From positions 40,463 to 104,462 of the forward strand of contig VCJN01001017.1 in assembly GCA_006384855.1 (NCBI GenBank): a stretch of DNA of 64,000 nt, written 5' to 3'. The position numbers and the translations under genes were made by a program. Shown in pieces: positions 1-10,745 of the stretch (position 1 is the stretch's first letter; each line of letters begins with the position of its first letter). The notes under the pieces were generated by a model that worked only from the letters and a program-made list of their open reading frames with translations, ran no database searches and was not told where the DNA came from. Source of the stretch: Tetraselmis striata. Its lineage: Eukaryota; Chlorophyta; Chlorodendrophyceae; Chlorodendrales; Chlorodendraceae.

Positions 1-47
1 GGGTAATCATGTATGCTTCGCTGGCAGGCTGGCCGGTAGCTGCGCAC

Positions 48-828
48 CCCCCACGTCTTGAAGCCCATTGTGGTGGTTCCACCGCAGGAGATGCGCGCCA
101 TCTTTCCCAGCCGAGGCAGCGTCAGGATGGGCTCCTGCTTGGTTTTCAAATCCTCCCAGAGCTTCTGGTACTTGGGCTCCAGCGGCGTCACCTCCCGGCT
201 CTGCGGGATGTCTACCTTCACTGGTGGGTCGTACGACTTTGGCGGCGGGTCTGCCCGGCGCGTTGTCTTCGCTGCAGGGGGATCCTCCCCAGCCTCACCC
301 TCCTCGCTCTCCTCGTCCTCACCCTGTTGAGCCGAGTGCCGAGCCAAAACGACTCTCAGTAATCATCTGCTCAAGGCACATACGGACATGACTGCTGGAC
401 ATGGTGGTGCTGCAAAGTGCACGAATTCATGCAGAGGTGTTGGGTGCGAGAGGGGCACACAGGAGCGAGAGCAGGCTGGCAGGCCAGACCTCAGGTTCTT
501 CCATAACCTGCTCACCCGCTGCTTGCTGGCGGTCTGCTTCTGCCTGCTCAGCGGCGCGCCTGAGTGGCGACGGCTTCAATTCTCCCAAAGCAGATTCGCT
601 ATGTGCGACCCCTCCATTCACCCGGGCCTCCAAGCCCACGCGCTTTCCGACGCCCTCCGTCTCGCTCATGCTGCTGTACAGGAGGTAGAGGACCCCGAAG
701 ATCACTGCCATGTTGATGGCCACCAGGACGGGCGCCGAGGAGAGGCGCGCCAGTGGCCCCTCCCCCAGCCGCGGCCGCCGCCTCACCTTGCTGGTGGGCA
801 GAACCGCCTGCCGCCCTGTGGAGAACAT
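48..828 (-). CDS. Single-pass (type II-like) membrane protein, 5' part of gene
   Basis: I do not recognise this protein. Exon 1 (828 down to 516) starts with MFSTGRQAVLPTSK, has a basic patch (KVRRRPR) and then one hydrophobic segment at about residues 34-52 ending in FGVLYLLY. This suggests a type II Golgi or ER protein with a short cytosolic N-terminus. A canonical donor (GTGAGC) follows in phase 1. The next exon (352 down to 48) keeps frame from an AG at 353-354. It encodes an acidic stretch (GEDEESEEGEAGED), a proline-rich stem and the segment ARISCGGTTTMGFKTWG, and ends at a GTGCGC donor. An alternative phase-0 pairing (donor at GTTATG, acceptor AACAG) is possible, so the intron edges are uncertain. 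The gene continues beyond the left edge. Glycosyltransferases share this topology, but no catalytic motif is visible. Confidence 0.5.
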
Positions 829-859
829 CGCAGCGGCGTGCTTCTGATGTGGAGGTCAC

Positions 860-1204
860 TCGCTACCGCGCCGGGAGCTGACAGGGTGTGGCGCTCCCAG
901 CAGCATGCCTGTGGCCCAACTGCCCCGTTGGTCACCTATTGCCACCCTGCATGTCCCTCCCGCCGCCGCCCCCGCCTCGTGTCGCGCTGGCGAGAGCGCT
1001 GCTGCTCAATGATGTGCCAGCTCGCTGCCCGACCCCCATGCGTGGAAGGGCGTGAGCTCTGCGGTAAGAGGCGGCGAAATGCGTGGCAGGACACGGCTCC
1101 CTACCCTGACGTTCATAGTCAGAGGTACCGGCATCTGGCTCGTTCTAGCGCCAGGTCTCCAGCTTCGCGCGCCCCTTGTAATCCTGACTGATACCTGCAC
1201 AAAT
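860..1204. other. 5' flank of the membrane-protein gene
   Basis: Presumed promoter and 5' UTR of the minus-strand gene at 48-828. Frames are open on the plus strand here, but they have no conserved features and look like antisense shadows of GC-rich DNA. I see no convincing TATA box. Confidence 0.25.
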
Positions 1205-1208
1205 GTAG

Positions 1209-1290
1209 GGTTCTGCTAAATGTAGGCTTTTTCCTTCCCCAGTACTTTGTGTGCATTCTCTGGACGCTCTCCCTATAACCAAAAAGTTAG
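1209..1290 (+). repeat. Dispersed repeat ending in CCCTGTAACCAAAAAG, copy 1
   Basis: About 80 bp closely matching 56755-56838. Both read GGTTCTGCT..AATGT, then CAGTACTTTG, GCATTCTCTGGACGCTC and TAACCAAAAA. Shorter pieces occur at 7233-7254 and 52967-53000. All four copies are on the plus strand. No coding capacity; the element type is unknown. Confidence 0.55.
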
Positions 1291-1466
1291 GTGCACAGAT
1301 ACGGTACCGTCCTCTGCTGAGCGCTGAGCGGCTGAGCGGCTGAGCGGCTGAGCGCGCGCTGCAGACGTTCGGCCTGACGATGTACGCTGCCTTCGCGACT
1401 ATATAAATTATTAGTACTGCCCCGCGGGGCCCGGAAAAGTAATAAGCAGGTCCATCTAATCCCTAT

Positions 1467-2932
1467 CCCGTACGGGTACGAGCACTAGCGGAGGATTGCG
1501 CGTCACCTCATCTCCTTTTACGGCCACTCCTCTTGGAGTTGGTACTGATGGTGAGGCCGCCTCTGCTGCGCAGCAATTGCTTCCTATCGGTGGTACGAGT
1601 ACTGCCAATACCGTTACTACATGCGCTTTTGTAGCTCTGAAGATACCGTCGCCGGGCGAATTAGTGGCACACCCTCCGTCAGCAGCGACTGTTTCCCTCC
1701 CAGAATCGCTGCCAGGTTCTACCGCTCCGCCCTCGGGTAAGGGTTCGGGTGCGACCTCCGATGATCAACCCACGACCATGGTTGTCCAACGCCACCTCAG
1801 CGGTGCGATTCGCTTGCGTGACTACGTGGCCCTCGATCTCAGCTTCCAACGTACTGGTGCAGCGGCCTCGCGACTTGACACCACGCGCCTATACGGCGCG
1901 TGCGGGCCGGGCTCCCTATCGCTTTTCCAGTCGGATCACGAGTCCGCCCGCAAGATTCCCCATGCTGCTTACTCGGCCGCCGCTGCGCGGGTACTGGGCC
2001 TTTGCCCGCGCGGAGGTTCCGCGCTTGACACTTGCCATGGCCCCACGTGTGGTATTGATCCCTTATGGCTTCGCTCTACGGATGGCTCGAACCGGAGCGC
2101 TACGGATTTCATCGTGGATCATCTACCCATATGCCCCGTAGCGAACTACAAGCACCGCATGCATACCGCTTTGAAGAATCTGTGGGCATCTGTGGCAATT
2201 GATGCGGGGGCGGTGCTTGACCGGGACCGCTCGGGAGCCGGCGACTTGACCCTTGAGACGAGTGGGCTGCGCCCGGCAGACCGCTCGCGGCCGTCGGACC
2301 TGACGCTGGCGGGGGGGGGGGGGGGGGGGGGGGGCGTGCGATTACATGATCGACTTCGCGTGCGTGTCCTCCACGACCCCCACTTGGAGCAACGACCCCC
2401 GCCGGTGCATCCCGGGAATCGCGGCGACCGAGGCGGAGCATGCTAAGTCGGCAGCGGACCGGGCGTCTTCCGCCCCAGTGCAGGGTGTTCACCGGTACTA
2501 CCCTTTTGTGGTTGAGGACCGCGGCCGTCTCGGGAAGTCCGCTTTGACGGTGGTCTCCATCTTCGCGGTGCTGTTGGATGTGCGCAACTTCCCTTGCGGT
2601 CCTTCCGCCCCGACCTCTTGCTTTCTTCGTGGTCAATCCGTTCAGGCACTTCGGAACTTTGTCGCCAACCAACCTGCGCTGAGTTCCGCCGTCACCTGTC
2701 GCGCACACGGCGGGGGCTGTTGCAGCGGGTCTCGGCTTGCGTGCATGGTACCTTGGGCGGAATTCTCTCTGCCGGTGTGCAGATGGCCAAGTCTGATGCG
2801 TGTGCTCGTGCCCACTCTGTGTCTTCTCATGTTACTGCTTCCACCCCGCAGTCGTTGTAGAGGACCTTTCTGATTGCCTTTTATTTTGGTGATTTCCGAT
2901 ATCGCTCGCCTTCTGCTGCTAGCTCATGTAAA
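1467..2932 (+). mobile_element. RLE-type LINE 3' end, copy A
   Basis: 5'-truncated copy of a non-LTR retrotransposon, also present at 37079-39912 and, inverted, at 50263-51095. The visible protein is the C-terminal part of the polyprotein. It has a His/Cys-rich segment (DHLPICPVANYKHRMHTALK), then SRPSDLTL, the 24-G tract at 2311-2334, DYMIDFA, GIAATEAE and YYPFVVEDRGRLGKSALT. The order P-D, D, AAT..E..K and F-x-PFVVE fits the restriction-like endonuclease (PD-(D/E)XK) domain found C-terminal to RT in R2, NeSL and Utopia-type LINEs. The reading frame is broken several times. The 3' end is GCTAGCTCATGTAA, shared by the other copies, so an algal TGTAA signal sits at the tail. The family call is from motif order; I cannot place it in a named clade. 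Confidence 0.6.
2311..2334 (+). repeat. G24 tract inside LINE coding region
   Basis: Uninterrupted run of 24 G between the SRPSDLTL and DYMIDFA segments of the LINE nuclease domain. The other two copies have different, interrupted or shorter runs at the same place. Confidence 0.95.
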
Positions 2933-3531
2933 TCTAATCCATGTCCATCGTCAACTTCGGAGCTGTGGTGACAGTGCGTGTGGCGGCGAAATAATGTTTT
3001 GGAAGGGAAGGAAAAAAGGCTGCGCGCGTCGCGCGCTCTCCGCTTTCAGGCGGCGTTATTATGACGATTAATTTAACTAATAATTTTAGTAACGCTTCCC
3101 GACGGCAGCTGCTGCGACAGCTGAACCAGCTGAAGAAGCGTTGCCGCCCTCCAACGGGCACACAACCGCAGGAGTGGCGGAAGAGGAATATCAAACGACA
3201 CTAAGTCAGGGGCTAGTGGGCCGCGGGGGTCGTAGGAGCCTCGGCTATCCCACTACAAAATTACAAATAGTTTGGAGGTATGCAAGATTTTCCGACTTTT
3301 TAATCGCTCCCGCCCACCTCGTCCTACGCGAATTAAGCTAGAGGAGTAGGATTCAGGTCTAAGGTAGCGACTATTGGCTGCTCTTTGATAATACCGAATA
3401 TCGATGGAGCTAGAGCCGGCACCTCTGACTAGCTAAAAGTACTGTGCGGCAGTGGCCACTTCGAGCAAATAACACAATAGTGTATATTGTGTTTACATCT
3501 CAATTGAGCCCACCCCCTCCAAAAGAAGGAA
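2933..3531. other. Non-coding spacer between LINE and SINE
   Basis: No recognisable gene. A 47-codon frame at 3061-3204 encodes a basic peptide (SRRQLLRQLNQLKKR near the start), but it is too short and too AT-rich at its start to call. Confidence 0.3.
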
Positions 3532-3778
3532 AGTTTGCCCAAGGACATCGGCCGAAGCCACCCCAGCACTTGACCTCTCGCGCCAACTGGAGTCGTAGGT
3601 ATGGCATAGCCCCTAGACCATCATTGCGTCATTCGAAGCCCGAAGGGCTAATGCATCAACCAGCAGGTAAACTCGGGACACGCGGGGCCGACATTGCCGA
3701 AGTACATCGACCACGAATCGAACCCGGGACCTCTCGCATTAGAGACGACCGCTCAACCGAGCGGATAGGGAATGTACC
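3532..3778 (-). mobile_element. tRNA-related SINE, copy 1
   Basis: About 247 bp, homologous to 51281-51526 and 52724-52920. Read on the minus strand, it begins with a tRNA-like head. An A-box-like CGGTTGAGCGGTCG lies at 3759-3746, and a B box GGTTCGATTC at 3724-3715, about 30 nt later, which is normal for an internal Pol III promoter. The tRNA-like fold is poor (very small D loop), so this is a tRNA-derived element rather than a working tRNA. The body carries conserved blocks (TTGATGCATTA, CCTACGACT.CAGTTGG, CTTCGGCCGA). The 3' end is ill defined. Confidence 0.6.
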
Positions 3779-4253
3779 GCGGGGGGCGTATGCAACGACC
3801 GTACTTGTACGAGCGAGCGACGCCCGACGAGAAGCATAAGACGGGTTGTTAATACGACCGCGTATGAATGACACTCCCGTCCGTGCAGTGTCATCATCCT
3901 CGTACTAGTCGTATAGCGACTGTTGTATTAGTGCGTACAAGTATTAATGATAGCATACATATTGTCAGATCGACGTAGTCATCTAGAGGGTTACGGTACA
4001 TTAGCTATGTTGTCATGCGCACGACCCCCAGAGGTCGGCGCACGGACTAGGGCATACCGGCCCGCACCAGCACCGAGACCTGAGGGATCCACCCTCGGGC
4101 AACGGCACTCTCTGCTTTGCGCTCGCCACAACCGGCTCGCGCAATTGCAGTCTTGACTCGTCTAGCAGTCGAGCGAGCATAGTGACAACATACTCTATGC
4201 CCACTCGGACCCGAGCGCCTCACCTTGATGTTGGGAAACCCCAATAAACTAGT

Positions 4254-4496
4254 TTAGATCATTTCAGTACGCGCTGCCCCATCGCCCGTGAGCCCTGCGC
4301 TCCCGGCCGGGGAGCTAATGATACTTAGGCCAGTCACCACCAGCTCGCCTGCGACCTTCGTCCAGCTCGCGGCCTTCGGCAGCGGCTTCGCGGACTTGTG
4401 CGCGCGAGGGTCGCAGAGGCCGATCAAGTCCGCACCGAGGTTCATTTTCACAGCATTGAGTCGTCGTGCCACGCACATGCGTGACATCATCGGCAT
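4254..4496 (-). CDS. Hypothetical ORF, possibly transposon-derived
   Basis: An 80-codon frame whose minus-strand codons are GC3-rich with lysine always AAG in the part checked. This is more like coding sequence than the surrounding frames. The product (..NLGADLIGLCDPRAHKSAKP..) is not recognised and has no signal peptide or clear domain. It lies in repeat-rich DNA without a visible start context, so it may be one exon or a relic. Confidence 0.2.
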   Translation of the reverse strand: MPMMSRMCVARRLNAVKMNLGADLIGLCDPRAHKSAKPLPKAASWTKVAGELVVTGLSIISSPAGSAGLTGDGAARTEMI

Positions 4497-4635
4497 CGAT
4501 AGACAACCCCGCCTTGGTAGTGATTTTACCGACTTAAGCTGCTTTCGGTTCTTGCCATGGCTGTGCGGCTAGGACGTCTTCGGGCGGCGATGCGTACGCG
4601 GTATGGAATTAGAGCTAATTAAAAGGGTCCCCGTT

Positions 4636-4656
4636 GGGGGGGGGGGGGGGGGGGGG
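4636..4656 (+). repeat. G21 tract
   Basis: Uninterrupted run of 21 G in intergenic DNA. Confidence 0.95.
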
Positions 4657-4746
4657 TCAACACCCGAATAAGCTGAGTCGCACTACACGCTTTCGTGGGC
4701 TCCCGCAATGGAGAACCCTCTCGCAGTAGTTAACTCTTGAGGCTAG

Positions 4747-5214
4747 GTGGGGCGGACGCGCTCGGTACCATTGCATGGCCGATGCTCGCCATGGTGTCAA
4801 CGTCGACAGCTACGTCTACAGCAACAAATCGGCGCGGACGGAGGAGGACGTCCGTACGTGTGGTCAGGACACGGGCGATTGCCGTCCTGCAAGACCCTTC
4901 GACTCGGTCCGCGGGTCCTCGCAGCATGGAATCATGACATTGACGGTCGTTGCGCGTGGTGGGTTTTCCGAAACTACCTGCGTAATTGGCCCGTTCCGGG
5001 GATGGCGCCGCTCATGCGCATGTTTTTGAGATGGCTTGTTACCCTCGCCTTAACCGTGCCGCAACAACTTTTGTTGTGGGTGCGGTGGGAAGCGTTTGCC
5101 CGGCTTGGTCCGTCGCGTTTCGTCCGACGCTTTCTAATGCAACGTCTTCGTCACAGGGACAACGACAACATGGAGTTGCTCGCCGGGGAGCAGCTCTACA
5201 ATCTGGCGTGCTAG
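4747..5214 (+). pseudogene. Retroelement-like ORF fragment (tentative)
   Basis: 155-codon open frame. Its last ~90 residues (FRNYLRNWPVPGMAPLMRMF, then SRFVRRFLMQRLRH) have the Arg/Leu-rich character of regions upstream of RT in LINE polyproteins. No RT motif is present, and the frame closes at TAG. The assignment rests on composition and the transposon-rich neighbourhood only; it could be chance. Confidence 0.2.
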
Positions 5215-6860
5215 ACGTCTCGTGGTGCCCGCAACTGCCGTTTTCCAGCTTTTAGTTTGGAACATCGGGGGCCGTCGTTCGTGCAGCAGCGGCGGCAGCG
5301 CCTCGCCACAACCCCCGTCCCGACGACACGGGCATCGTTACGGCCCGGAGTCGGCTGTCAGAGCCTCTACGCCGCCCAACCCGTTCCCGACTTATTCCCG
5401 ACAACTCACCTTCGACATCACGAGCTGTCCGCCGGGGGGCAGCTCCGCCAATAAGCGCAACATGTGTGTTTCGTGCGTTGCGTCATCGTAGGCCTGCGAA
5501 TTGCGAGCTCGTGGTCGGCAGCCGTCGCTAGTGCAGCAGCGGCGGCCGCCTCGCCACACTCCGCGAAGCGAGGCCCGCGACGACTACTTACCGAGTCGGC
5601 GGGTCTTCTACGGCGTCGCCAGCAACCGACCCCGACACACATCAAAATTGTTATTACACGACCACACTGGGCGCCTTGCTTGTGCCCGTGCTTCGATGAG
5701 TTATGCGTTTCAGGTCCCGCCTCTCATGCGAGGCGGCGGGACGACCGCCGCTGGTCGTGATGGCACCGACCGTACAATGCCGTCGTCGCGCGGGGTCACG
5801 TGTCCACCCATGCTCGTAATGTACACCCCCGGTACATGTGCATGCTAGTTAGTCACGTCGCGTACAACGTAACCTGCTCCACCTATACTATCGCACGGCT
5901 CCCGACTCCCGCCTCGCGACAAAGAGAGCAAGGGCGCGTAACGCGGCAGCGGGCGGAGTTGCTTGCGCATCGAGCATTGCAACAGAGAATATAACAAAAT
6001 GACCGAAAGCGGCTATGTAGCGAGTAAGGGTAAGTTGCGCGGTGCTCGATCGTCGCAGAGGTGGTAGCACTTTGTTAATATTACTTGCCAGCGGTGGACA
6101 TGCGCAACGCGGCCAGCCCTGCGGACGGGCGGGGCTCAAAACACGCGAGCTTGCCGAGTCGTCTCGGCGACAATAACATCCTCCGTGCTGCGACATGCAC
6201 ACGGTCGCTCGAAGGGCTTGATGACCGTGTCAGATTCTGGAGAAGCTGTGAATGCACTTCGGCGCCGATAGTTACGGACCGTAGTGACGGGTGCTGGTGA
6301 TGCACTCCACGTACGAGAGCTGCGTCGCGCCGCTCTCGTGACGCCGTACACACGGGATCGGATCGCTAGCGAGCGACTGCTGGCGACGGGCATCACCGAC
6401 CGCATGCACCCGACCATCAGCACGCAACAATTCAAGGAGGGTAGTTAAACTATATGCCGATGTATGGGTGCTCTTGGTGGCAGCATGTTGATAGGTGCGA
6501 CTCCCGAGGGTGGGTGCTACCGCCCGTGTTGAAAGCTAAGGGCACCTACGTTGCTGACCACCCATTTTCACCCCCACCACTTGGGCGACCTCCATGACCC
6601 GCATAATGCATGACCGCCGTTGACCCCACAATGATGGCCACACCTAGATATGGTTCATGCCTAGGGCTTGGCCAAGTATGGCTGGTGTCGGTTGAGTTGC
6701 TTCACGCTGGCGGGTGATGTGCGCCGTGGCAGCGCAAAATGTGTTGATGAAAACATGGCCAGATGGCGTTATTAACTCGCTACATCCTACGACTGTTGCT
6801 GCGCTACTTTACTGTCGGCGTAGGGTAGATATAATGATTTACAAAAGGATAGTACCCGTA
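5215..6860. other. Repeat-rich DNA without a callable gene
   Basis: Contains two copies of a GTGCAGCAGCGGCGGC..CCTCGCCACA block (near 5281 and 5530). A short frame at about 6257-6446 (..DALHVRELRRAALVTPYT..) ends in TAA and looks protein-like, but I cannot assign it. No RNA gene seen. Confidence 0.3.
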
Positions 6861-7795
6861 CTCGTACTCGTAGTGTGAAATACAAAAAGTCCAGTGACAA
6901 ATCCACCGCGCTGAAAGCTGTGCAAATAAAAATCAACACAAGCCGCTTAAAAGCGGCCCGCATGATGCATGAGTGATGCGAGACCGATTCAGAGTCCGGG
7001 ACACGCACGCGCACGTGTGTCATGGTACGGGTTTCACTGTCATCAGACTATACAGAAGACCTCTCAATCCCTACAGAAGACCTCTCAATCCTCTCAAATC
7101 CTTCATCGCCGACGAGTACGACCTGCAGCAGCACGGCGGCTGCAAGAAGGCTCGTCGCCGAAGTTAACCTCGGCCGGGAAGCGAATTATCAAAACCGTCA
7201 TCTTTACATCCATTTTGAAAGTAATGGATGTAACCTCTCCCTGTAACCAAAAAGTTCAATTTGAAAGTCGTATCCCCATAATTTTGAATTTCAAAATACC
7301 ATAAACCGCGCCCTTCCACTACCACTGTTAATACCGGGCATCACGTGACAGTACGAGGCAGCGACCCTGCTACCAACGGTGAAAAATTGCCAGCGCATTG
7401 CCAGCTGGATTTCCCTAAATCCTGGAAGTATCCGGACTGCAGGCAAAGTGATGATAAAATACGCGATATGGGATCGACGATCACTGGTCGCTATCCTATC
7501 CGAACCTGCTGCGGCACGGTACGAATTGTTAAGGATTATTCTGCAGAGCAGAATAATATCCATCCGAGGTAAGCAGCGACATCATTCCTGTACTACGCAA
7601 GTAATCGAGTTTAAATAGCGGTACAAGTCCGAGGTACAGGTATCGGCTCGTAAGGATCTTATTTATATAGCAATTACCAGAAAATTGCTAGGACCAGTTT
7701 AGGTACGTGCACGTACTGTCAGACTGTACTCGTGTGAATTACAATAAAAGGCCAGTGACAAATAATGCACCGCTGAAAGCATTACTAGGAAACGT
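6861..7795 (+). repeat. Pair of imperfect direct repeats
   Basis: The block around 6868-6918 (TACTCGTAGTGTGAAATAC, then CCAGTGACAAATCCACCGC, GCTGAAAGC) recurs imperfectly around 7728-7782, about 860 bp away. The spacer holds a tandem duplication of ACAGAAGACCTCTCAATCC near 7060-7100 and a piece of the TAACCAAAAAG repeat (7233-7254). The pair could be terminal repeats of a short element. No coding region is visible between them. Confidence 0.35.
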
Positions 7796-8403
7796 GTCCA
7801 GTACTGTACTCGTATAATCCTCGTACATACGATTGAGCATCGGGCGGCTGCTCATCCGGCGGTATGATACGGGTACTGGCGCGACAAACTCATCGGACCC
7901 GCCGATAATGGGCGGGAGCCACGGGCTGCGGATATGGACGGCTTCCCTCCCAACCGGCATGGCATATTAGCCTCCGCATTCCTCAGCGCGGGCAGCACAA
8001 GCCAGACAAGCCACTCACACCTCGCAACCTGCAGCCGCCGCAACCGCTACCTAATCGCCAGCCCAACCTCCACCTGCACTACAGGTGTATCAAAACGAGA
8101 CGCGCTGAACAACCTGAAGTTGGCAACATAACGCGTGCGTGCTTCCATTTGATCTGGAAAAGCGACGAGTCCGAATAAAAGGACGCCACGAGCCGCAACC
8201 TACCTACCACTTTCGACACCGCCGCTCAACCAACGCCCTGGTTTCCGACGCGCCCACTGTCCGCTTGCCAAACACATCTTCGCATCCCAGACATCTTCTC
8301 TGTGCCGCACCAGGAAGGTCCACGATATACAACAAGCTCCGCCCGACCTCCCGGGCCCAGCAACATTCCTTCGAAATTTGAAAATAATTCAGCGGTTCGG
8401 TAC
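7796..8403. other. Spacer and 5' flank of small ORF
   Basis: No supported gene. Open frames are short and lack the AAG/GC3 bias of the ORF that follows. Confidence 0.3.
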
Positions 8404-8731
8404 GATGTCGCCAGCTGTCGTGGTGGCGGACCAGACGAAGCGCCAGGAAAGCCCCAAGATGATGGTTAAGAAGGCCCGTGCTGACGCGAACCCCGTCGAT
8501 AAGATTTCCCGGGAAGGCGGCGTGAAGAAGGCCAGCAGCAAGCCCAAGTCAGCCGCTCTTCTGGCACTGATCAACGCCCCGGCGCCCTCCACGACGGCGG
8601 TTTTGCCGCCGCCGCCCTTCCCGCTATTTGTGCCCGCGGGAGGCAAGGAGAATTCGCCGCGCAGCTGCACGTGGCGGCCAAGGCGGGTGGACACTGCCGC
8701 TCTGTTTCAGCGCCCGCTGATCCGGCTGTGA
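8404..8731 (+). CDS. Small lysine-rich protein with KEN motif
   Basis: About 108 residues. I chose the ATG at 8404 (MSPAVVVADQTKRQ) because codons from there on are strongly algal: every lysine is AAG and third positions are mostly G/C, unlike the few upstream codons. The protein has a basic first half (KKARADANPVDK, KKASSKPK), a proline run (PPPPFPLFVP) and the tripeptide KEN in GGKENSP, the form of an APC/C degron. No fold is recognisable and it looks disordered, so a cell-cycle role is only a guess. It may be a single exon of a longer gene. It converges with LCMT1, and TGTAA signals follow at 8867 and 8938. Confidence 0.45.
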
Positions 8732-8866
8732 TGAATACCACTGGCATCATCCCGCCAAGGACCCCATTAATTCATATTTCTAGCTAGCACTCTCAACTCA
8801 GCACCCACACAGGACAGCACACAGGCCCCGCGCGCCGCGTGGTTAGTATCTCAGTGCTCTGCGACA

Positions 8867-8871
8867 TGTAA
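8867..8871 (+). terminator. TGTAA polyadenylation signal (candidate)
   Basis: Green-algal poly(A) signal 136 nt after the stop of the 8404-8731 ORF. A second TGTAA lies at 8938-8942. Confidence 0.35.
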
Positions 8872-8968
8872 CACCGCAACCGACCCGCCCACCAGGGCTA
8901 GGAAGCATGAGCAGCCAAACAGCGCATGCCAATACACTGTAAATCATGGCATTCAAAGCACCCCTGTT

Positions 8969-8973
8969 ACATG
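8969..8973 (-). terminator. TGTAA polyadenylation signal for LCMT1 (candidate)
   Basis: TGTAA on the minus strand about 415 nt past the LCMT1 stop. The 3' UTR would overlap that of the convergent small ORF. Confidence 0.35.
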
Positions 8974-9387
8974 CCCCCCCCGGCAGTGGAGCGCCACTGG
9001 CAAAGCATGCAACAGTCGGCATACATGCAGCGTCCCTGACTCTTTAGTCATGTACAGCAGCGCTCGCCCGCTGGAGTTTAAAGTCTCTCTGGCTATCTAG
9101 TCTGCATTGGGGAGGCAACCTGCAGGCAGGGCGCCGCTTGGGGGCGGAGCAGCAGCAGCTCGCTTGAACCCAAAATCACGAAACAAGCCCTGCCCACAAA
9201 ACAGCGCGGAAGCACGCAATGTCAGTTTCATCAGATAAGCATGACACATGCAAAGATTTGAAGTGCTTTGGCTCTGCACCGCAGGGTATGACATGTCACT
9301 GGCAGTCAGCCAGCACAACATCTAGCAGCGGTGCACGCCAGGCACGCGTAGATGGCGCCGTTGTGGGGAAACAGGGGTAAGGAAATT

Positions 9388-10710
9388 CTAGGCAGGGGCG
9401 GGGTGGGGCCGCGGAGAGACCTGGGCGTCGTTAATGCCGCATGTTATGCAGTAATGCTCCTGCATCAGGGTAAGAAAGGGGCGCAAACCATGCTTCAGAC
9501 GTCAGCAGATACAATACCATATAGGTGGGGTAGGGAAAGGGGCGGAATTGTGGGGGGAGGGGGGGGGGGGGGGGGGGGCGGGGCGAGGGCCGATGACAGG
9601 CATGCAGTGGTTGCAGGTAGGCTCCCTGGGGCGTGCGCGCACAAAGTGCAGGCAGCGCGGACCTGGATCATGTGCCACTCCTCAAACTCGTCAAAGATCT
9701 CCAGCCGCTCGATGCGCCGCAGGTCGGCCTTGTCCAGAAAGTCGCGGTAGATGGCGTCCATGGAGAGCGACTCGGCGCGGGCCCCAGCCGGCGCGCAGGA
9801 AGCGCTGCCGGTGAGCTTCCAACGTCGGCGTGGCCTCGATGCCCTTGAGAGGGCAGCCGCGACTCTGCCGGCGGCCAGCCAACCATGTCACGGAGCATCA
9901 GCTCGCTGGTGCTCAAGGATGCTATAAACATACAGCACGGCCGTATGCTCGGCTACACATGTGATCCATACATGCGTGAACCATGCGGCCGTCTGCTGTG
10001 GGGCACGCGAATGCCAAGGCCATCAAGCAGCAGCCCATGGCACAGAAATCAACTCCAAATGAGACATAACTATCGTAACAATTCTGTGGAATGTTTCAAG
10101 CCTTCGCCCTCTAGGCCCTAGATGGCAGGTATTACATCACAGAAAGAGGGGCGTCTCGCAGCTGGTCCCAATCCCTTGGCGCTTCCCAGATCAGCAATGC
10201 ACAACAGAGGGCGGGTGTTCCCCTTCGCACCTCGAGGTTAATGAGCATCTGCTGCCCAAACGCGTCGTCCGGGTGTATCTGCTCGTAGACGACAAACACC
10301 GCGTCCGGCAGCGTCCGGCCCGCCCAGTTCACGAGCTCCTGGCTGTACTTTGGCTCCATGTAGACCAGCACGCACTCGGATAGGACCAGCGTGGGCACAC
10401 TGCAGGAGAGCCATGACAGGGACATCAGCCCCTTCAGCTCCTATCTTCCCATCGCAGGTAGTTCTCCGCAGGCTGCCCTGCCAGAGCCAGCCAGTCAGCC
10501 CGCCCTCCCCCTGATGATCCTGTGAAGCGCCATCAGACCCATCCAGCCATCCCCAGCCCAGAAACGCCATGCCGCACCTGGGGTCAAAGCCGTTATCCCG
10601 CAGTGCGGCCTCGAAGGCGCCTATGTCCCGGAGGTCTCCTGGCATCAGGCAGTAGCTATCTGACACAATGCTCCCCGTCTCTGCAGACAAGGTAGAGATG
10701 TGTGGGTAAT

Positions 10711-10745
<35 letters not shown>

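Noticed and set aside
388..1191. 267-codon plus-strand ORF at the left end
   Set aside because: It is antisense to exon 1 of the minus-strand membrane protein and shows no domain or algal lysine-codon bias.
3061..3204. 47-codon basic peptide after LINE copy A
   Set aside because: Short, AT-rich first codons unlike other coding sequence here, no homolog recognised.
3700..3775. True tRNA gene on the minus strand
   Set aside because: The tRNA-like part has a four-base D loop and a mispaired T stem, and it continues into a repeated body, so it is a SINE head.
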